Below, one piece after another: positions 1 to 9,165 of a stretch of DNA of 64,000 bases. This stretch comes from an uncultured Alphaproteobacteria bacterium (GTDB taxonomy: Bacteria > Pseudomonadota > Alphaproteobacteria > HIMB59 > GCA-002718135), in the NCBI GenBank assembly GCA_902614375.1, contig CACMKZ010000003.1:62001-126000 (forward strand). Direction: 5' to 3'. How positions within the stretch are numbered: the first letter of the stretch is position 1; each line of letters begins with the position of its first letter. The translations under genes and the position numbers were made by a program. The notes below the pieces were generated by a model that saw only the letters and a program-made list of their open reading frames with translations, made no database searches and was not told where the DNA came from.

Positions 1-1
1 T

Positions 2-133
2 TTTAAAGATGCGTTGAAAAATGATAAAAATTTTATGAATGGTTTAAATATTTTTAAAGGTGCCGTTACATATAAAGCTATTGCTGATGATTTAAATTAT
101 GATTATGCTAATCCAGAAACTTTAGTACACTAA
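2..133 (+). CDS. ald: Alanine dehydrogenase, C-terminal end (5' truncated)
   Basis: Only the last 43 codons are in the window; the frame is open from base 2 and stops at 133. The tail carries the pattern GAVTYKAIADDLNYDY, which matches the C-terminal end of NAD-dependent L-alanine dehydrogenases, where a VTYxAVA segment precedes the final helix. The family interconverts L-alanine and pyruvate plus ammonia in the cytoplasm. The gene converges with the methyltransferase gene on the minus strand, and the two stop codons overlap. The catalytic part lies outside the window, so the call rests on a short conserved tail only. Confidence 0.7.
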   Translation, partial: FKDALKNDKNFMNGLNIFKGAVTYKAIADDLNYDYANPETLVH

Positions 134-1179
134 AAACTATTAGAAGCTTCTACCATTATCTTTAATTTTACTTTTGCCAAATCTCGAGGTAAGTGACCAA
201 GGCCACAATCAGGAGCAACAATTAATTGTTCCTTATCAATAAACTTTAATGCATCATTTATTCTTGAGACAATTTCTTCTTTAGTCTCAACTTGTGAACT
301 TGCTATTTTTACTAAACCAAAAATAACTTTTGTTTGTTTAAAATCTTTTAAAAAATTTAAATCATTATATCGATGAGCATCTTCTATAGAAACTGTATCT
401 ATAATTGACTCATCTAAAGCTTTACTAATTTTACTGTAAGAATCTAAAGGCGCTTTTGGATAATCTACTGCATCTAATTTATCAGGATAGCCGCAACAAA
501 TATGAGTAATTTTTTCAATACTTTGATTATTAATATCCTTAAAACATCTTTCTAGGTTTTTAATTCCAAAATTAAGAGCATTTTCTGGTTTTCTAGCAAA
601 CAACGGTTCATCGACTTGAATATATTTACATCCTACATCAACCAATCTTTTAATTTCTACATTAATAGCATCAGCTAAGTCTTCACCCATATGTTCATCT
701 GAATCATAGAATGTATTTGCTATGGTGTCTGTTATAGTCATTGGTCCAGGTATAGTAATTTTTAAATCTTTATTCGTTAAACTCTGATTTTTTTTCCACT
801 CTTCAACTAAAAAAGATTTTTTTGCTTTAACTTTTGAATTTATTGTTGGTAACCAGCATTTGTAATTTCCTGTCCTAGCAACTTTTTCTGTGAGATTTGT
901 AAAATCAATTCCTTCTAAATATCTACAATGATAGTGAATATAATTTTCTCTTCTAACTTCACCATCGGTTAGGATATCAATACCGCATTCTTCCTGATCA
1001 CTAATTATTTCTTTGGTAGCTTTATTAAATAACTCTTCAACATTATCGCCCATTTTTTTTATTTCATCTTCATAAAATTTAGTTGGATATTCTGTATCTG
1101 TACCACCAGAAGCATTAAACCAATCAGTTATTTTTAAGTAGCTTGGTTTAGGATAAGCGCCTATAACAGTCGTTAACAT
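130..1179 (-). CDS. Core-MetE-type cobalamin-independent methionine synthase family protein
   Basis: At 349 residues this matches only the C-terminal catalytic half of MetE (about 750 residues in the full enzyme). The zinc-binding pattern is visible: H226 and C228 (HICCGYP) and C325 (PDCGLG), with E266 (SIEDAH) as a possible further ligand. The motif VDEPLFARKPE near 189-200 is the usual MetE VDEPAL-type loop. Core-MetE proteins are known as methyltransferases that make methionine from homocysteine, some with methylcobalamin rather than folate as donor. It has no N-terminal folate-polyglutamate module. The gene is followed 7 bases away by the sulfatase-type gene on the same strand, so the two probably share a transcript. 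The methyl donor here is unknown. Confidence 0.8.
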   Translation of the reverse strand: MLTTVIGAYPKPSYLKITDWFNASGGTDTEYPTKFYEDEIKKMGDNVEELFNKATKEIISDQEECGIDILTDGEVRRENYIHYHCRYLEGIDFTNLTEKVARTGNYKCWLPTINSKVKAKKSFLVEEWKKNQSLTNKDLKITIPGPMTITDTIANTFYDSDEHMGEDLADAINVEIKRLVDVGCKYIQVDEPLFARKPENALNFGIKNLERCFKDINNQSIEKITHICCGYPDKLDAVDYPKAPLDSYSKISKALDESIIDTVSIEDAHRYNDLNFLKDFKQTKVIFGLVKIASSQVETKEEIVSRINDALKFIDKEQLIVAPDCGLGHLPRDLAKVKLKIMVEASNSF

Positions 1180-1186
1180 ATCTTAA

Positions 1187-2722
1187 TTATTCCATTTTTC
1201 TGCTAAATGGTCCAGAATTTGTATTAACACCTGAACTAGAAAGTTTAGTATTCGATAACTGTCGTTCCTGATGAATCATGCGGTGACTTAGCAATTTTGA
1301 TACTAAATCATTTTTAATGTCTTGAAATTCTTTTACCCTAGATAAATTATTAATTTCATTAGGATCATTTTCTAAATCAAATAATAAACATGGTAATGAA
1401 GGAAAATGAACATATTTCCATTTATTATTTCTAATGACTGATAGATTACATTGTTCGGGTGCTAATTTTTTATCTATAACAAATGAAGTACTTTCTCTAA
1501 AATCATAATCAAAAACAACATATTCTTTATTAGGTGATTTTTCGTATTTATTATTGATATTGTGCATCAGTGATTGACCATTCCAATCAATGGGGATGTC
1601 ACCACCAAGCCATTCTAAAATTGTAGGAGCAACATCTACAGATTCTGTTAAATGGTTAATCTCTTTTGGATTGTTTTGAGGTACATAAATAAATAATGGA
1701 ATTCTATAAGAGGAGTCCCACCAACCTAATTTTCCCCATAAATTATTTTCATTTAACATTTCTCCATGATCACTGGTAAATATTATCATTGTATTCTCTT
1801 CTTGCCCTGATTCTTTTAGAGCATTTAAAATTTTACCAATATTAAAATCAACTTCTGCACACATTGCAAAATAGACACTCATAATATTTTTGATGTCTTG
1901 ATCTTTTAAAAGATCATAATTAATTTCAGAGAAATTTTCTTTTAATAAAAATTTTTTGCATAATTCTTCAAGTAGAGGATGTTTTTTTGATAATTCTTTA
2001 AGTGAAATATCATTTTTAGATAAATTAATATTATCTGGATTAAATTTACTAAACCATGGATCAGCTATATGAAAGGGCGGGTGTGGTTTTAAAAAAGATA
2101 CATGCATAAAAAATGGATCTTTCACTTTTTTTAAATCATTAACAACTTTGTCTGCTAAAAATGCGGTGTCTGAAAATTCAGTTGGAATATAATATGGCTC
2201 ATAAATATATGCTTGATCATCTTTTGGCTTTCTTCCTTTGTACAGATCTTCTGCTTTATTAATTTCAAAACCATTTTGATTAAGATGGTTAGCCCAAGGT
2301 TCCGGTTTTCCTCCTGGTAAAACACAGCCATCATCAAACCCTTCCATTGGTGATTCGTAAGTAAAATTTTTTTCATCTTTTGGATCTAAGTATCTTGGAT
2401 CCCAAGAAGTATCGGTGTATCCATAAAGACTTGGATTGTAATTTAATTTTCGAGCTTCTTTTGCAATATTTGTAAATCTTTTATCAAGAGGAGCACCATT
2501 ATATACTGAACGATGTATAAATGGATATAAACCAGTCAGCATTGTAGTTCTCGAAGGACCACATGGAACAATACCTGCAAAGTGTGATTTAAAAATAACA
2601 CTTTTTTTTGCTAATTTATCCAAATTAGGAGTGAGAGCATATTCATGATTTAAAAAACTAAAGCAATCGAAGCGCCACTGATCAGCACAGATAAAAAGTA
2701 CAGATTTTTTGATTTTCTTCAT
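1187..2722 (-). CDS. Sulfatase-superfamily hydrolase, resembling phosphonate monoester hydrolase/phosphodiesterase
   Basis: A 511-residue alkaline-phosphatase/sulfatase-fold enzyme. The formylglycine signature is present at C54 in PCGPSRTTMLTGLYP (C-x-P-x-R), so the cysteine can be converted to formylglycine. Metal ligands are visible as D14-Q15 near the N-terminus and D318-H319 in FTSDHGE. The block after the signature (HR, then PLDKRF, then a GYTDTSWDPR segment) looks more like rhizobial phosphonate monoester hydrolases (PMH) than classical arylsulfatases; that comparison is from memory. There is no signal peptide, so it should act in the cytoplasm, unlike most scavenging sulfatases. Substrates could be sulfate esters or phosphate/phosphonate diesters. 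It is transcribed away from the ABC importer gene that starts 144 bases upstream. Confidence 0.8.
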   Translation of the reverse strand: MKKIKKSVLFICADQWRFDCFSFLNHEYALTPNLDKLAKKSVIFKSHFAGIVPCGPSRTTMLTGLYPFIHRSVYNGAPLDKRFTNIAKEARKLNYNPSLYGYTDTSWDPRYLDPKDEKNFTYESPMEGFDDGCVLPGGKPEPWANHLNQNGFEINKAEDLYKGRKPKDDQAYIYEPYYIPTEFSDTAFLADKVVNDLKKVKDPFFMHVSFLKPHPPFHIADPWFSKFNPDNINLSKNDISLKELSKKHPLLEELCKKFLLKENFSEINYDLLKDQDIKNIMSVYFAMCAEVDFNIGKILNALKESGQEENTMIIFTSDHGEMLNENNLWGKLGWWDSSYRIPLFIYVPQNNPKEINHLTESVDVAPTILEWLGGDIPIDWNGQSLMHNINNKYEKSPNKEYVVFDYDFRESTSFVIDKKLAPEQCNLSVIRNNKWKYVHFPSLPCLLFDLENDPNEINNLSRVKEFQDIKNDLVSKLLSHRMIHQERQLSNTKLSSSGVNTNSGPFSRKME

Positions 2723-2854
2723 ATTCTACAAAATACTAAAGTAATTAAAAAGAAATACACAATTTTTTAAATAAAAACGTAATAAATTTGTCAATTATTT
2801 TTGCTAAAAGCTCAAATTTGTATAAAAAAAATACATACGATAAATTTATCTTAT

Positions 2855-2860
2855 AGGAGA
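2855..2860 (+). promoter_or_regulatory. Ribosome binding site that fixes the start of the binding-protein gene
   Basis: AGGAGA lies six bases before the ATG at 2867. The longer open frame begins at 2801 with a non-ATG codon and no such site, and the ATG at 2867 is followed directly by a typical signal peptide (MLKKILVALVFSS), so 2867 is the supported start. Confidence 0.75.
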
Positions 2861-2866
2861 AAATAT

Positions 2867-4921
2867 ATGTTAAAAAAAATACTCGTAGCATTGGTATTTT
2901 CTTCCGCAATGTTTGTATGGAGTGGAAGCTCTTTTGCAGGCGGTCATTGCGTAGGCTCAACCATGAGCGATGCATATACTGGCGGAAAATATCCACAGCA
3001 ATATGAGTTATCAGAATACGAAAGTGCAGCTAGTTGTACAATGAAGTTTTCAGAGAACCCAAGTATTGCAAGTATTAATGCAACAATTCAAGGGAACCCA
3101 GGAAGCCTACCTCCAGTTGAGGATAGATTACCTGATGAACCACTTGTTATAGTGCCATATGAATCAATTGGTAAATATGGAAACACTATTAATTTCTTAT
3201 CTAATGCAACTGAAGCTGGTACTTCAGATATGCTTTCTACTCGACATGTTAACTTAGTTCGTTTTGCTGATGACTTGTCAACTGTAGTTCCAAATGTTGC
3301 AAAAGATTATGAATGGAATGATGATTTTACTACTTTAACATTCATGTTACGTAAAGGTCACAAGTGGTCAAATGGTGAACCTTTTGTAGCTAGAGATGTA
3401 GAGTTTTGGTACGAAGACTTGATGATGAATCCAAAGATTCGTGAAAAACCATATCCATATCTGTTAGTTGGTGGTGAACCAATGACTGTTGATGTAATTG
3501 ATGATCAAACAGTAAGATTTAACTTACCATCTCCATTTCCTGGTTTACTTGCTACTTTAGCTACATCTTATAACCAAGCTTTTATGCCTTCACATTTCCT
3601 AGAACAATTCCATCCGGAAATTGATTCAAATGCTGATGCGAATGCACAAGCTTTAGGTTTTGCAGATGGCTGGGATGCTTTAGCGGCTTATTATGGGAAT
3701 TCAGGTTGGACTGATACTCCAACTCCATTATTAAGAAATCCAGAGTTAGTAGATGGTTTACCATATGCTGCTTATCCTTCTTTAGAAGCTTACATGACCA
3801 TTGAAGATACTACTGAAGGTAGAGTATATGCTGCAAACCCATACTTTTTCCAAGTTGATACAGCTGGGAATCAATTACCATACATTGATTATCAAAATGA
3901 GAGATATATCAATGAAAATGAAATAAGATTATTGAAACTTGTTAATGGTGAAGTTGATTACAAATCTCAATCTGTACAACTTGAGTCTGCGCCTCAATTA
4001 TTAGATGGAGCAGAGTCTGGAGGGTATAATATTCAAATTAACCCTGGTTGTGGAGCAGCACTATTTAGCTTCAATGTTACTCACCCGGACTTAGAAAAAC
4101 GTAAAGTTTACGGTGATATTCGTTTCCGTCAAGCAATGTCAATTGCTCTAGATAGAAATGAAATTAACGATGTAGCTTACTATGGTATGGGTGTTGTAGA
4201 GCAGTTCACAGGTATGTCACCAGCTCCTGATTTCGTACGTGAAGATATGAAAATGTATATGACTCAATATGATCCAGATGGTGCTAAAGCACTTCTAGAT
4301 GAAGTTGGTCTTAAGGACGTTGACGGTGATGGCTTTAGAGAACTCCCTAACGGAGAGCCTTTTGCTATGAACATTGACTATGCTACTCAAGGTATAGGTG
4401 GTGTAGAAGTTGAGTTAGTTGCTCGTATGTGGAACGATGTAGGAGTTAAAACTTCTTTTAAAGAGGTAACTCCTGATGAATATCGTGGTTCACAATCTTC
4501 AAATGCATTAGATGTCCATGCATGGGATAAAGGTCAACCATTAGCAATTATTGCAGGTGATCCTGAAACATTCAAAGCGCCTTTTGGAAACTACTTTAAC
4601 CATACGCAAGGAATGTTGTGGGCAGCTTATATTGATAGTAACGGTGATGAAGGTGTAGAACCTCCTCAATGGGTTTACGATTTAAGTGATGGTATTGATA
4701 AATTTCAATCATATGCTTTAGGTACACCTGAATCAAATGAGTGGGGTGAAAAAATTACAACAATGTTAACAGAGCAAACTTTGTTAATTGGAACTGTAAA
4801 AGCACCTTTCCCAACATATCATAGAAATGCTTTGAAAAACTTTACACAATTCAAAACAACTTCTTATGAATATTATAGAACTTATCCATATTTAGCTACT
4901 CAGTGGTGGTTAGACGAATAA
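2867..4921 (+). CDS. ABC transporter substrate-binding protein, family 5 (large Dpp/Opp type)
   Basis: 684 residues from the ATG at 2867. A signal peptide is clear (two lysines, hydrophobic stretch, cleavage near SSFAGG), so the protein is periplasmic. The body has the family-5 layout, including a YEWNDDFTTLTFMLRKGHKWSNGEPFVARDV-type region near residues 140-170 (paraphrased; key elements are LRKG, W-S-N-G-P and V) and the RQAMSIALDRNEIN block. It is longer than DppA (about 535), a size seen in family-5 proteins that bind oligosaccharides or glycosides (AgpA-type), and the neighbouring sugar oxidoreductases fit a glycoside more than a peptide. It heads an operon with two permeases and two ATPases; a hairpin separates it from the first permease gene. 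Confidence 0.88.
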   Translation: MLKKILVALVFSSAMFVWSGSSFAGGHCVGSTMSDAYTGGKYPQQYELSEYESAASCTMKFSENPSIASINATIQGNPGSLPPVEDRLPDEPLVIVPYESIGKYGNTINFLSNATEAGTSDMLSTRHVNLVRFADDLSTVVPNVAKDYEWNDDFTTLTFMLRKGHKWSNGEPFVARDVEFWYEDLMMNPKIREKPYPYLLVGGEPMTVDVIDDQTVRFNLPSPFPGLLATLATSYNQAFMPSHFLEQFHPEIDSNADANAQALGFADGWDALAAYYGNSGWTDTPTPLLRNPELVDGLPYAAYPSLEAYMTIEDTTEGRVYAANPYFFQVDTAGNQLPYIDYQNERYINENEIRLLKLVNGEVDYKSQSVQLESAPQLLDGAESGGYNIQINPGCGAALFSFNVTHPDLEKRKVYGDIRFRQAMSIALDRNEINDVAYYGMGVVEQFTGMSPAPDFVREDMKMYMTQYDPDGAKALLDEVGLKDVDGDGFRELPNGEPFAMNIDYATQGIGGVEVELVARMWNDVGVKTSFKEVTPDEYRGSQSSNALDVHAWDKGQPLAIIAGDPETFKAPFGNYFNHTQGMLWAAYIDSNGDEGVEPPQWVYDLSDGIDKFQSYALGTPESNEWGEKITTMLTEQTLLIGTVKAPFPTYHRNALKNFTQFKTTSYEYYRTYPYLATQWWLDE

Positions 4922-4940
4922 GTCAACTATAAATATACTT

Positions 4941-4977
4941 AAAAGCGGCAATTTTTTATTGCCGCTTTTCTTTTTTC
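4941..4977 (+). terminator. Intercistronic hairpin with T-tract after the binding-protein gene
   Basis: Perfect 12-base inverted repeat: AAAAGCGGCAAT at 4941-4952 pairs with 4958-4969 around a five-T loop, followed by C and a run of T to 4977. It lies between the binding-protein gene and the first permease gene of the same operon, so it is likely a partial terminator that gives excess binding protein. Confidence 0.85.
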
Positions 4978-5013
4978 TACTATTCTCAAAAATCAATTAA
5001 GTGAAATCATGCT

Positions 5014-6027
5014 ATGATTAATTTTGTTCAGTTTACATTTACAAGAGCATTTTTAGCTATTGTAACTTTATTAATTGTTTGTTTCATAGTTTTTTCTTTA
5101 ATGGAATTAGTACCTGGAACGTGTGCTGAAAGATATTTAGCTTTTAAAAATACTCAAGGCTCTCAAATTACTTATGAAGATATTGAAGCAGAAAAAATTC
5201 GCTTAGGCTTAGATAAACCATTCCTTTATAGATATGGAAAGTGGATTTCTGACATTGTTATCAATCAAGATTTTGGTGATAGTTGTATTCTAAGAATGAA
5301 TATTAATGAATTATTAAGTGGAAGATTTACTTTATCTCTAACCATATGTTTAGTGGCATTAATATTTTCATATTTAATTGCTATACCCGTAGGAATTATT
5401 TCAGCCACGACAAAATATGCATCATTAGATAACACTCTAAAGTTTGTTAGTTACCTTGGCATAGCATTGCCAAATTTTTTAGTAGCACTTTGTATAATGC
5501 TTTTTATGACAATCTATTATGGAGATACGATGACAGGATTATTTTCTCAGGAATATGAAAATGAACCATGGTCATCAGCAAAGTTAATGGATTTTTTAGG
5601 TAGAGCATGGCTACCTATTTTTGTTTTAGGATGGAATGCAACTGCCTTTGCATTACAAACTGTCAGAGCTTTAATGTTAGATGAAAATGACAAGTTATAT
5701 GTAATGGCGGCAAGAGCAAGAGGTGTATCAGGGATGAGTTTGCTTTGGCGATATCCAGCAAAGCATTCTTTAGGACCTGTAATAAATTCAATAGGATTTG
5801 ATTTAAATAGAATTTTTAGTGCACTTCCAATAGTTGCTCTGATTTTAATTTTGACTGAGGCAGGAGCTTTATTAATAGAAGCTTTGGCTAGATCAAATGA
5901 TCAGCAACTAGCTGGAGCAATAATATTTTTACTTACAGCAACAATCGTTTTTGTTAATTTTGTTACAGATATAATTTTAGCAATAATGGATCCAAGAATA
6001 AGAAAAGGAGTTATGGGTGGAGGTTAG
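5014..6027 (+). CDS. ABC transporter permease, DppB/OppB type
   Basis: 337-residue inner-membrane permease with an N-terminal membrane helix (residues about 10-32), a periplasmic loop typical of DppB (IRLGLDKPFLYRYGKW, FGDS), then five further hydrophobic segments. The EAA coupling loop is visible around residues 225-250 (VMAARARGVSGMSLLWRY), which docks to the ATPases. It is the first permease after the binding protein and overlaps the next permease gene by 11 bases, so the two are translationally coupled. Confidence 0.88.
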   Translation: MINFVQFTFTRAFLAIVTLLIVCFIVFSLMELVPGTCAERYLAFKNTQGSQITYEDIEAEKIRLGLDKPFLYRYGKWISDIVINQDFGDSCILRMNINELLSGRFTLSLTICLVALIFSYLIAIPVGIISATTKYASLDNTLKFVSYLGIALPNFLVALCIMLFMTIYYGDTMTGLFSQEYENEPWSSAKLMDFLGRAWLPIFVLGWNATAFALQTVRALMLDENDKLYVMAARARGVSGMSLLWRYPAKHSLGPVINSIGFDLNRIFSALPIVALILILTEAGALLIEALARSNDQQLAGAIIFLLTATIVFVNFVTDIILAIMDPRIRKGVMGGG

Positions 6028-7177
6028 TAATCAAAAAAAAGAAGCTTATTATACAGCTACACAGATGCAATTAGTAAGAACACGCTTTTTTGGAAATAGA
6101 TCGGCAATGATTGCAGGTTCAATATTACTTTTCATGATTGTTTGTAGTCTATTCTCAGATTTTTTATCTCCATATGATCCTACTATTAATGGTCGCGACA
6201 AAGATTATGAAAACGGAGCACCTCAGGTTCCGATGTTTTGGGATGAAAATGGTTTTTCACCAAGGCCATTTTTACACACTTTAACAAAATATAGAGGAGC
6301 TGATACTAATTTTAGATGGGTCTATAAAACTGATACTGAAAAAAGAAGATACGTTTATTTTTTTGTTGAAGGTTGGGAGTATAAAGTTTTTGATTTTAAT
6401 ATAAATCTTCCAGGAAAAATTTTAGATTTTAAAATTCCAGGTTTTACATTCAATACTCATTTATTTGGAGTTGAAGAAGGTGGTATTCATATATTTGGAA
6501 CAGATAAGGCAGGAAAAGATTTATTTAGCAGAACCTTGAGTGCAATTTATATTTCACTAGCTGTAGGAACACTTGGTGTTTTTATATCATTTGTACTATC
6601 CCTAATTATAGGTGGAATATCAGGTTACTATGGTGGATGGATTGATAGTGTATTGCAAATGTTTACTGATGCAATTCGAACGGTTCCGCCAATACCTCTG
6701 TTTATGTGTCTTGCTGCCTTTGCGCCATTAGAATGGAGTTCTGAATTAAGGTTCTTTTTTATTTCCTGTTTACTTGGATTAATTTCATGGCCAACACTTG
6801 CTAGAAGAGTAAGAACGCATCTACTTAGTGAAAGAAGCCAAGAATATATTCTTGCTGCAAAACTTTGTGGAGCATCATCTACTCACATTATTATAAGACA
6901 CTTGTTACCAAGTTTCACGAGCTATATTATTGTCGATTTAGTCATTAGTTTCCCATACATGTTATTATCTGAAACAGCTTTAAGTTTTATAGGACTTGGT
7001 TTGAGAGAACCAGTAAACTCTCTAGGTGTACTTTTACAAAATGCAACAAAGGCCGACGTACTTTTAAACTATCAATGGTATTTTATCCCTGTATTTTTCT
7101 TAGTCGTATTAATTTTAACATTTGTCTATGTGGGGGATGGATTACGTGATGCAGCTGATCCTCATAAGGTAAAATAA
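6017..7177 (+). CDS. ABC transporter permease, DppC/OppC type
   Basis: 386 residues, starting with GTG at 6017; an AAAAGGAG site at 6003-6010, inside the end of the previous gene, supports this start. One membrane helix near residues 30-50 is followed by a roughly 110-residue extracytoplasmic insertion (residues about 55-165) before the conserved FGTDKAGKDLFSR segment. The core permease domain follows, with an EAA loop (YILAAKLCGASSTHIIIRH). Such an insertion occurs in permeases paired with large family-5 binding proteins. It forms a heterodimer with the preceding permease, inferred from gene order. The ATPase gene starts two bases after its stop. Confidence 0.87.
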   Translation: MEVSNQKKEAYYTATQMQLVRTRFFGNRSAMIAGSILLFMIVCSLFSDFLSPYDPTINGRDKDYENGAPQVPMFWDENGFSPRPFLHTLTKYRGADTNFRWVYKTDTEKRRYVYFFVEGWEYKVFDFNINLPGKILDFKIPGFTFNTHLFGVEEGGIHIFGTDKAGKDLFSRTLSAIYISLAVGTLGVFISFVLSLIIGGISGYYGGWIDSVLQMFTDAIRTVPPIPLFMCLAAFAPLEWSSELRFFFISCLLGLISWPTLARRVRTHLLSERSQEYILAAKLCGASSTHIIIRHLLPSFTSYIIVDLVISFPYMLLSETALSFIGLGLREPVNSLGVLLQNATKADVLLNYQWYFIPVFFLVVLILTFVYVGDGLRDAADPHKVK

Positions 7178-7178
7178 T

Positions 7179-8168
7179 ATGAGTCATTTATTAGAAGTAA
7201 AAAATTTAGATGTAAAATTTGATACTGATGAAGGTAGAATTACTGCAGTTGAAAATATCTCTCTTTCTGTAGATCAAGGTGAAGTACTTGGTATAGTTGG
7301 TGAATCCGGATCAGGTAAATCTGTGACTGCTAAATCGATTATGAAATTAAATCCAGGTAATACTTCTTATAATGAAGACGCAGAAATAATTTTAGACAAC
7401 GAAAATGTTCTTCAATTTACCTCTAAGCAAGACTTAAAAAAAATAAGAGGTGGTAAAGTATCAATGATTTTTCAAGAGCCTATGGCAAGTTTTGCTCCAG
7501 CAATAAAAATTGGCGCACAAATGGTTGAGCAATTACTAATTCATAAAAATATTAATAAAGAGGAAGCAAAATCAATATCCATAAACATGCTAAAAAGAGT
7601 AGGCATAGCAGATGCAGAAAAACGGTTTAATCAATATGCATTTGAATTATCTGGTGGAATGCGTCAAAGAGCAATGATAGCTATGGCACTATCAACAATG
7701 CCTAAACTTTTATTAGCAGATGAGCCAACAACTGCTTTAGATGTAACAATTCAAGCTCAAGTAATTAACCTAATTAAAGATATTATTAAAGAATATCAAA
7801 TGGGAGTAATATTTATTACTCACGATCTAGGTGTTATTGCACAGGTAGCTGATCATGTAGCGGTTATGTATTTGGGAAGTGTAGTGGAGAAAGGTCCAGT
7901 AAATGAGATCCTTAAAAACCCAAAACATCCTTATACAAAAGGGCTATTACAAGCTTTACCTGACATAAATAACTTAGACGCACCGTTATCTCCAATACCT
8001 GGAAATATTCCAAGTCCATTAGATAGACCAACAGGGTGTGTATTTAGAACTAGATGCCCCCATCATAATCCAGAAGGAAAAGATGGTAAAATAGAAATGA
8101 AATTAATTGAAGTTGAACCAGGTCACTGGGTCGATCAATGTGGAATTAAGTGTGGTCAAAATGGGTGA
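7179..8168 (+). CDS. ABC transporter ATPase, DppD/OppD type
   Basis: 329 residues. Walker A is GESGSGKS near residues 41-48, the signature is LSGGMRQRAMIAMAL, Walker B is LLLADEPTTALD, and the switch His is in FITHDLG. The C-terminal Opp/Dpp extension (GCVFRTRCP with additional cysteines) is present; in this family that region can bind an iron-sulfur cluster. The gene ends in a segment, EVEPGHWVDQC, that is repeated base-for-base at the end of the next ATPase gene. It powers the importer together with the DppF-type ATPase, whose start overlaps this gene by eight bases. Confidence 0.9.
   Translation: MSHLLEVKNLDVKFDTDEGRITAVENISLSVDQGEVLGIVGESGSGKSVTAKSIMKLNPGNTSYNEDAEIILDNENVLQFTSKQDLKKIRGGKVSMIFQEPMASFAPAIKIGAQMVEQLLIHKNINKEEAKSISINMLKRVGIADAEKRFNQYAFELSGGMRQRAMIAMALSTMPKLLLADEPTTALDVTIQAQVINLIKDIIKEYQMGVIFITHDLGVIAQVADHVAVMYLGSVVEKGPVNEILKNPKHPYTKGLLQALPDINNLDAPLSPIPGNIPSPLDRPTGCVFRTRCPHHNPEGKDGKIEMKLIEVEPGHWVDQCGIKCGQNG
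8106..8137 (+). repeat. 32-base direct repeat, copy 1 (end of DppD-type gene)
   Basis: These 32 bases, coding for IEVEPGHWVDQ, recur identically at 9100-9131 in the paralogous ATPase gene, in the same frame. Flanking bases differ between the copies. Confidence 0.85.
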
Positions 8169-9147
8169 TAATTTAATTTCAGTAAATAACGTTTCAGTAA
8201 ATTTTGATTATCAAGAAAATTTTATTTCAAAAAAACAAAAAATACATGCTGTAAACAATATCAATATCAAAATTAAAAAAGGATCTTTTTTTGGTTTAGT
8301 GGGTGAATCTGGTTCAGGAAAAACTACTCTTGGTAGAGCAATACTTGGAGCTAATAAAATTAGTTCTGGAAATGTTATTTTTCATGACGATGAAAGAGAT
8401 TATGATTTAACAGATATGAACAAACAAGATTTAAAAGAATATAGAAAAAAAGCTCAATTAATTTTTCAAGATCCTTATGCTGCTTTAAGTCCAAGAATGA
8501 CAGTGAGAGATATTATTGCAGAGCCTTTAGAAGTGATGAAAATAACAAACTCAAGACAAGAAACTGATGAAAGAGTAAGAGACATTGCTTCAAAATGTAG
8601 ATTAAATATTGAGCATTTAAGAAGATTTCCTCATGCATTTTCTGGAGGACAAAGACAAAGAATATCAATTGCAAGAGCCTTAGTAAGTAATCCAAAATTT
8701 ATAGTAGCAGACGAAAGTGTTGCTGCTTTAGATGTATCAATACAAGCAGATATATTAAATCTTTTAAAACAACTTCAAACCGAGCTTAACTTAACTTATT
8801 TATTCATAAGTCATGATTTAAGTGTAGTAGCTCATGTATGTGATGTTGTTGCAGTTATGTATTTGGGGCACATAGTTGAAATGGGACCCTCAAGAGAATT
8901 ATTTAAGAATCCAAAACATTCTTACACAAAGGCACTATTATCTTCTATTCCATCAATTGATCCAGAGAAAAGATCTGAAGCTATAGAACTAAAGGGAGAA
9001 ATTCCTAGTGCATTAAATCCACCTCCAGGTTGTGTGTTTAGAACCAGATGTCCTAATCCTGGAGTAGATTGCAAAGGTGGAGAAATAAAAATGGGCCTTA
9101 TTGAAGTTGAACCAGGTCACTGGGTCGATCAGTGTTGTGCTCTATAA
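8161..9147 (+). CDS. ABC transporter ATPase, DppF/OppF type
   Basis: 328 residues from the ATG at 8161. An in-frame TTG at 8107 lies deep in the preceding gene and would add 18 unrelated residues, so it is rejected. Walker A is GESGSGKTT, signature FSGGQRQRISIARAL, Walker B FIVADESVAALD (with ES in place of the usual EP), switch His in FISHDLS. The C-terminal GCVFRTRCP region is shared with the DppD-type partner. It is the last gene of the importer proper; a Gfo/Idh/MocA gene follows 18 bases later, suggesting that transport and metabolism are co-transcribed. Confidence 0.9.
   Translation: MGDNLISVNNVSVNFDYQENFISKKQKIHAVNNINIKIKKGSFFGLVGESGSGKTTLGRAILGANKISSGNVIFHDDERDYDLTDMNKQDLKEYRKKAQLIFQDPYAALSPRMTVRDIIAEPLEVMKITNSRQETDERVRDIASKCRLNIEHLRRFPHAFSGGQRQRISIARALVSNPKFIVADESVAALDVSIQADILNLLKQLQTELNLTYLFISHDLSVVAHVCDVVAVMYLGHIVEMGPSRELFKNPKHSYTKALLSSIPSIDPEKRSEAIELKGEIPSALNPPPGCVFRTRCPNPGVDCKGGEIKMGLIEVEPGHWVDQCCAL
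9100..9131 (+). repeat. 32-base direct repeat, copy 2 (end of DppF-type gene)
   Basis: Identical to 8106-8137; encodes the shared IEVEPGHWVDQ tail of the second ATPase. Confidence 0.85.
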
Positions 9148-9165
9148 GTAGTTTTTATAACTGTA

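Noticed and set aside
2788..2826. TTGTCA and TATAAA before the first binding-protein gene as a promoter
   Set aside because: The two boxes are 27 bases apart, too far for a standard sigma-70 promoter.
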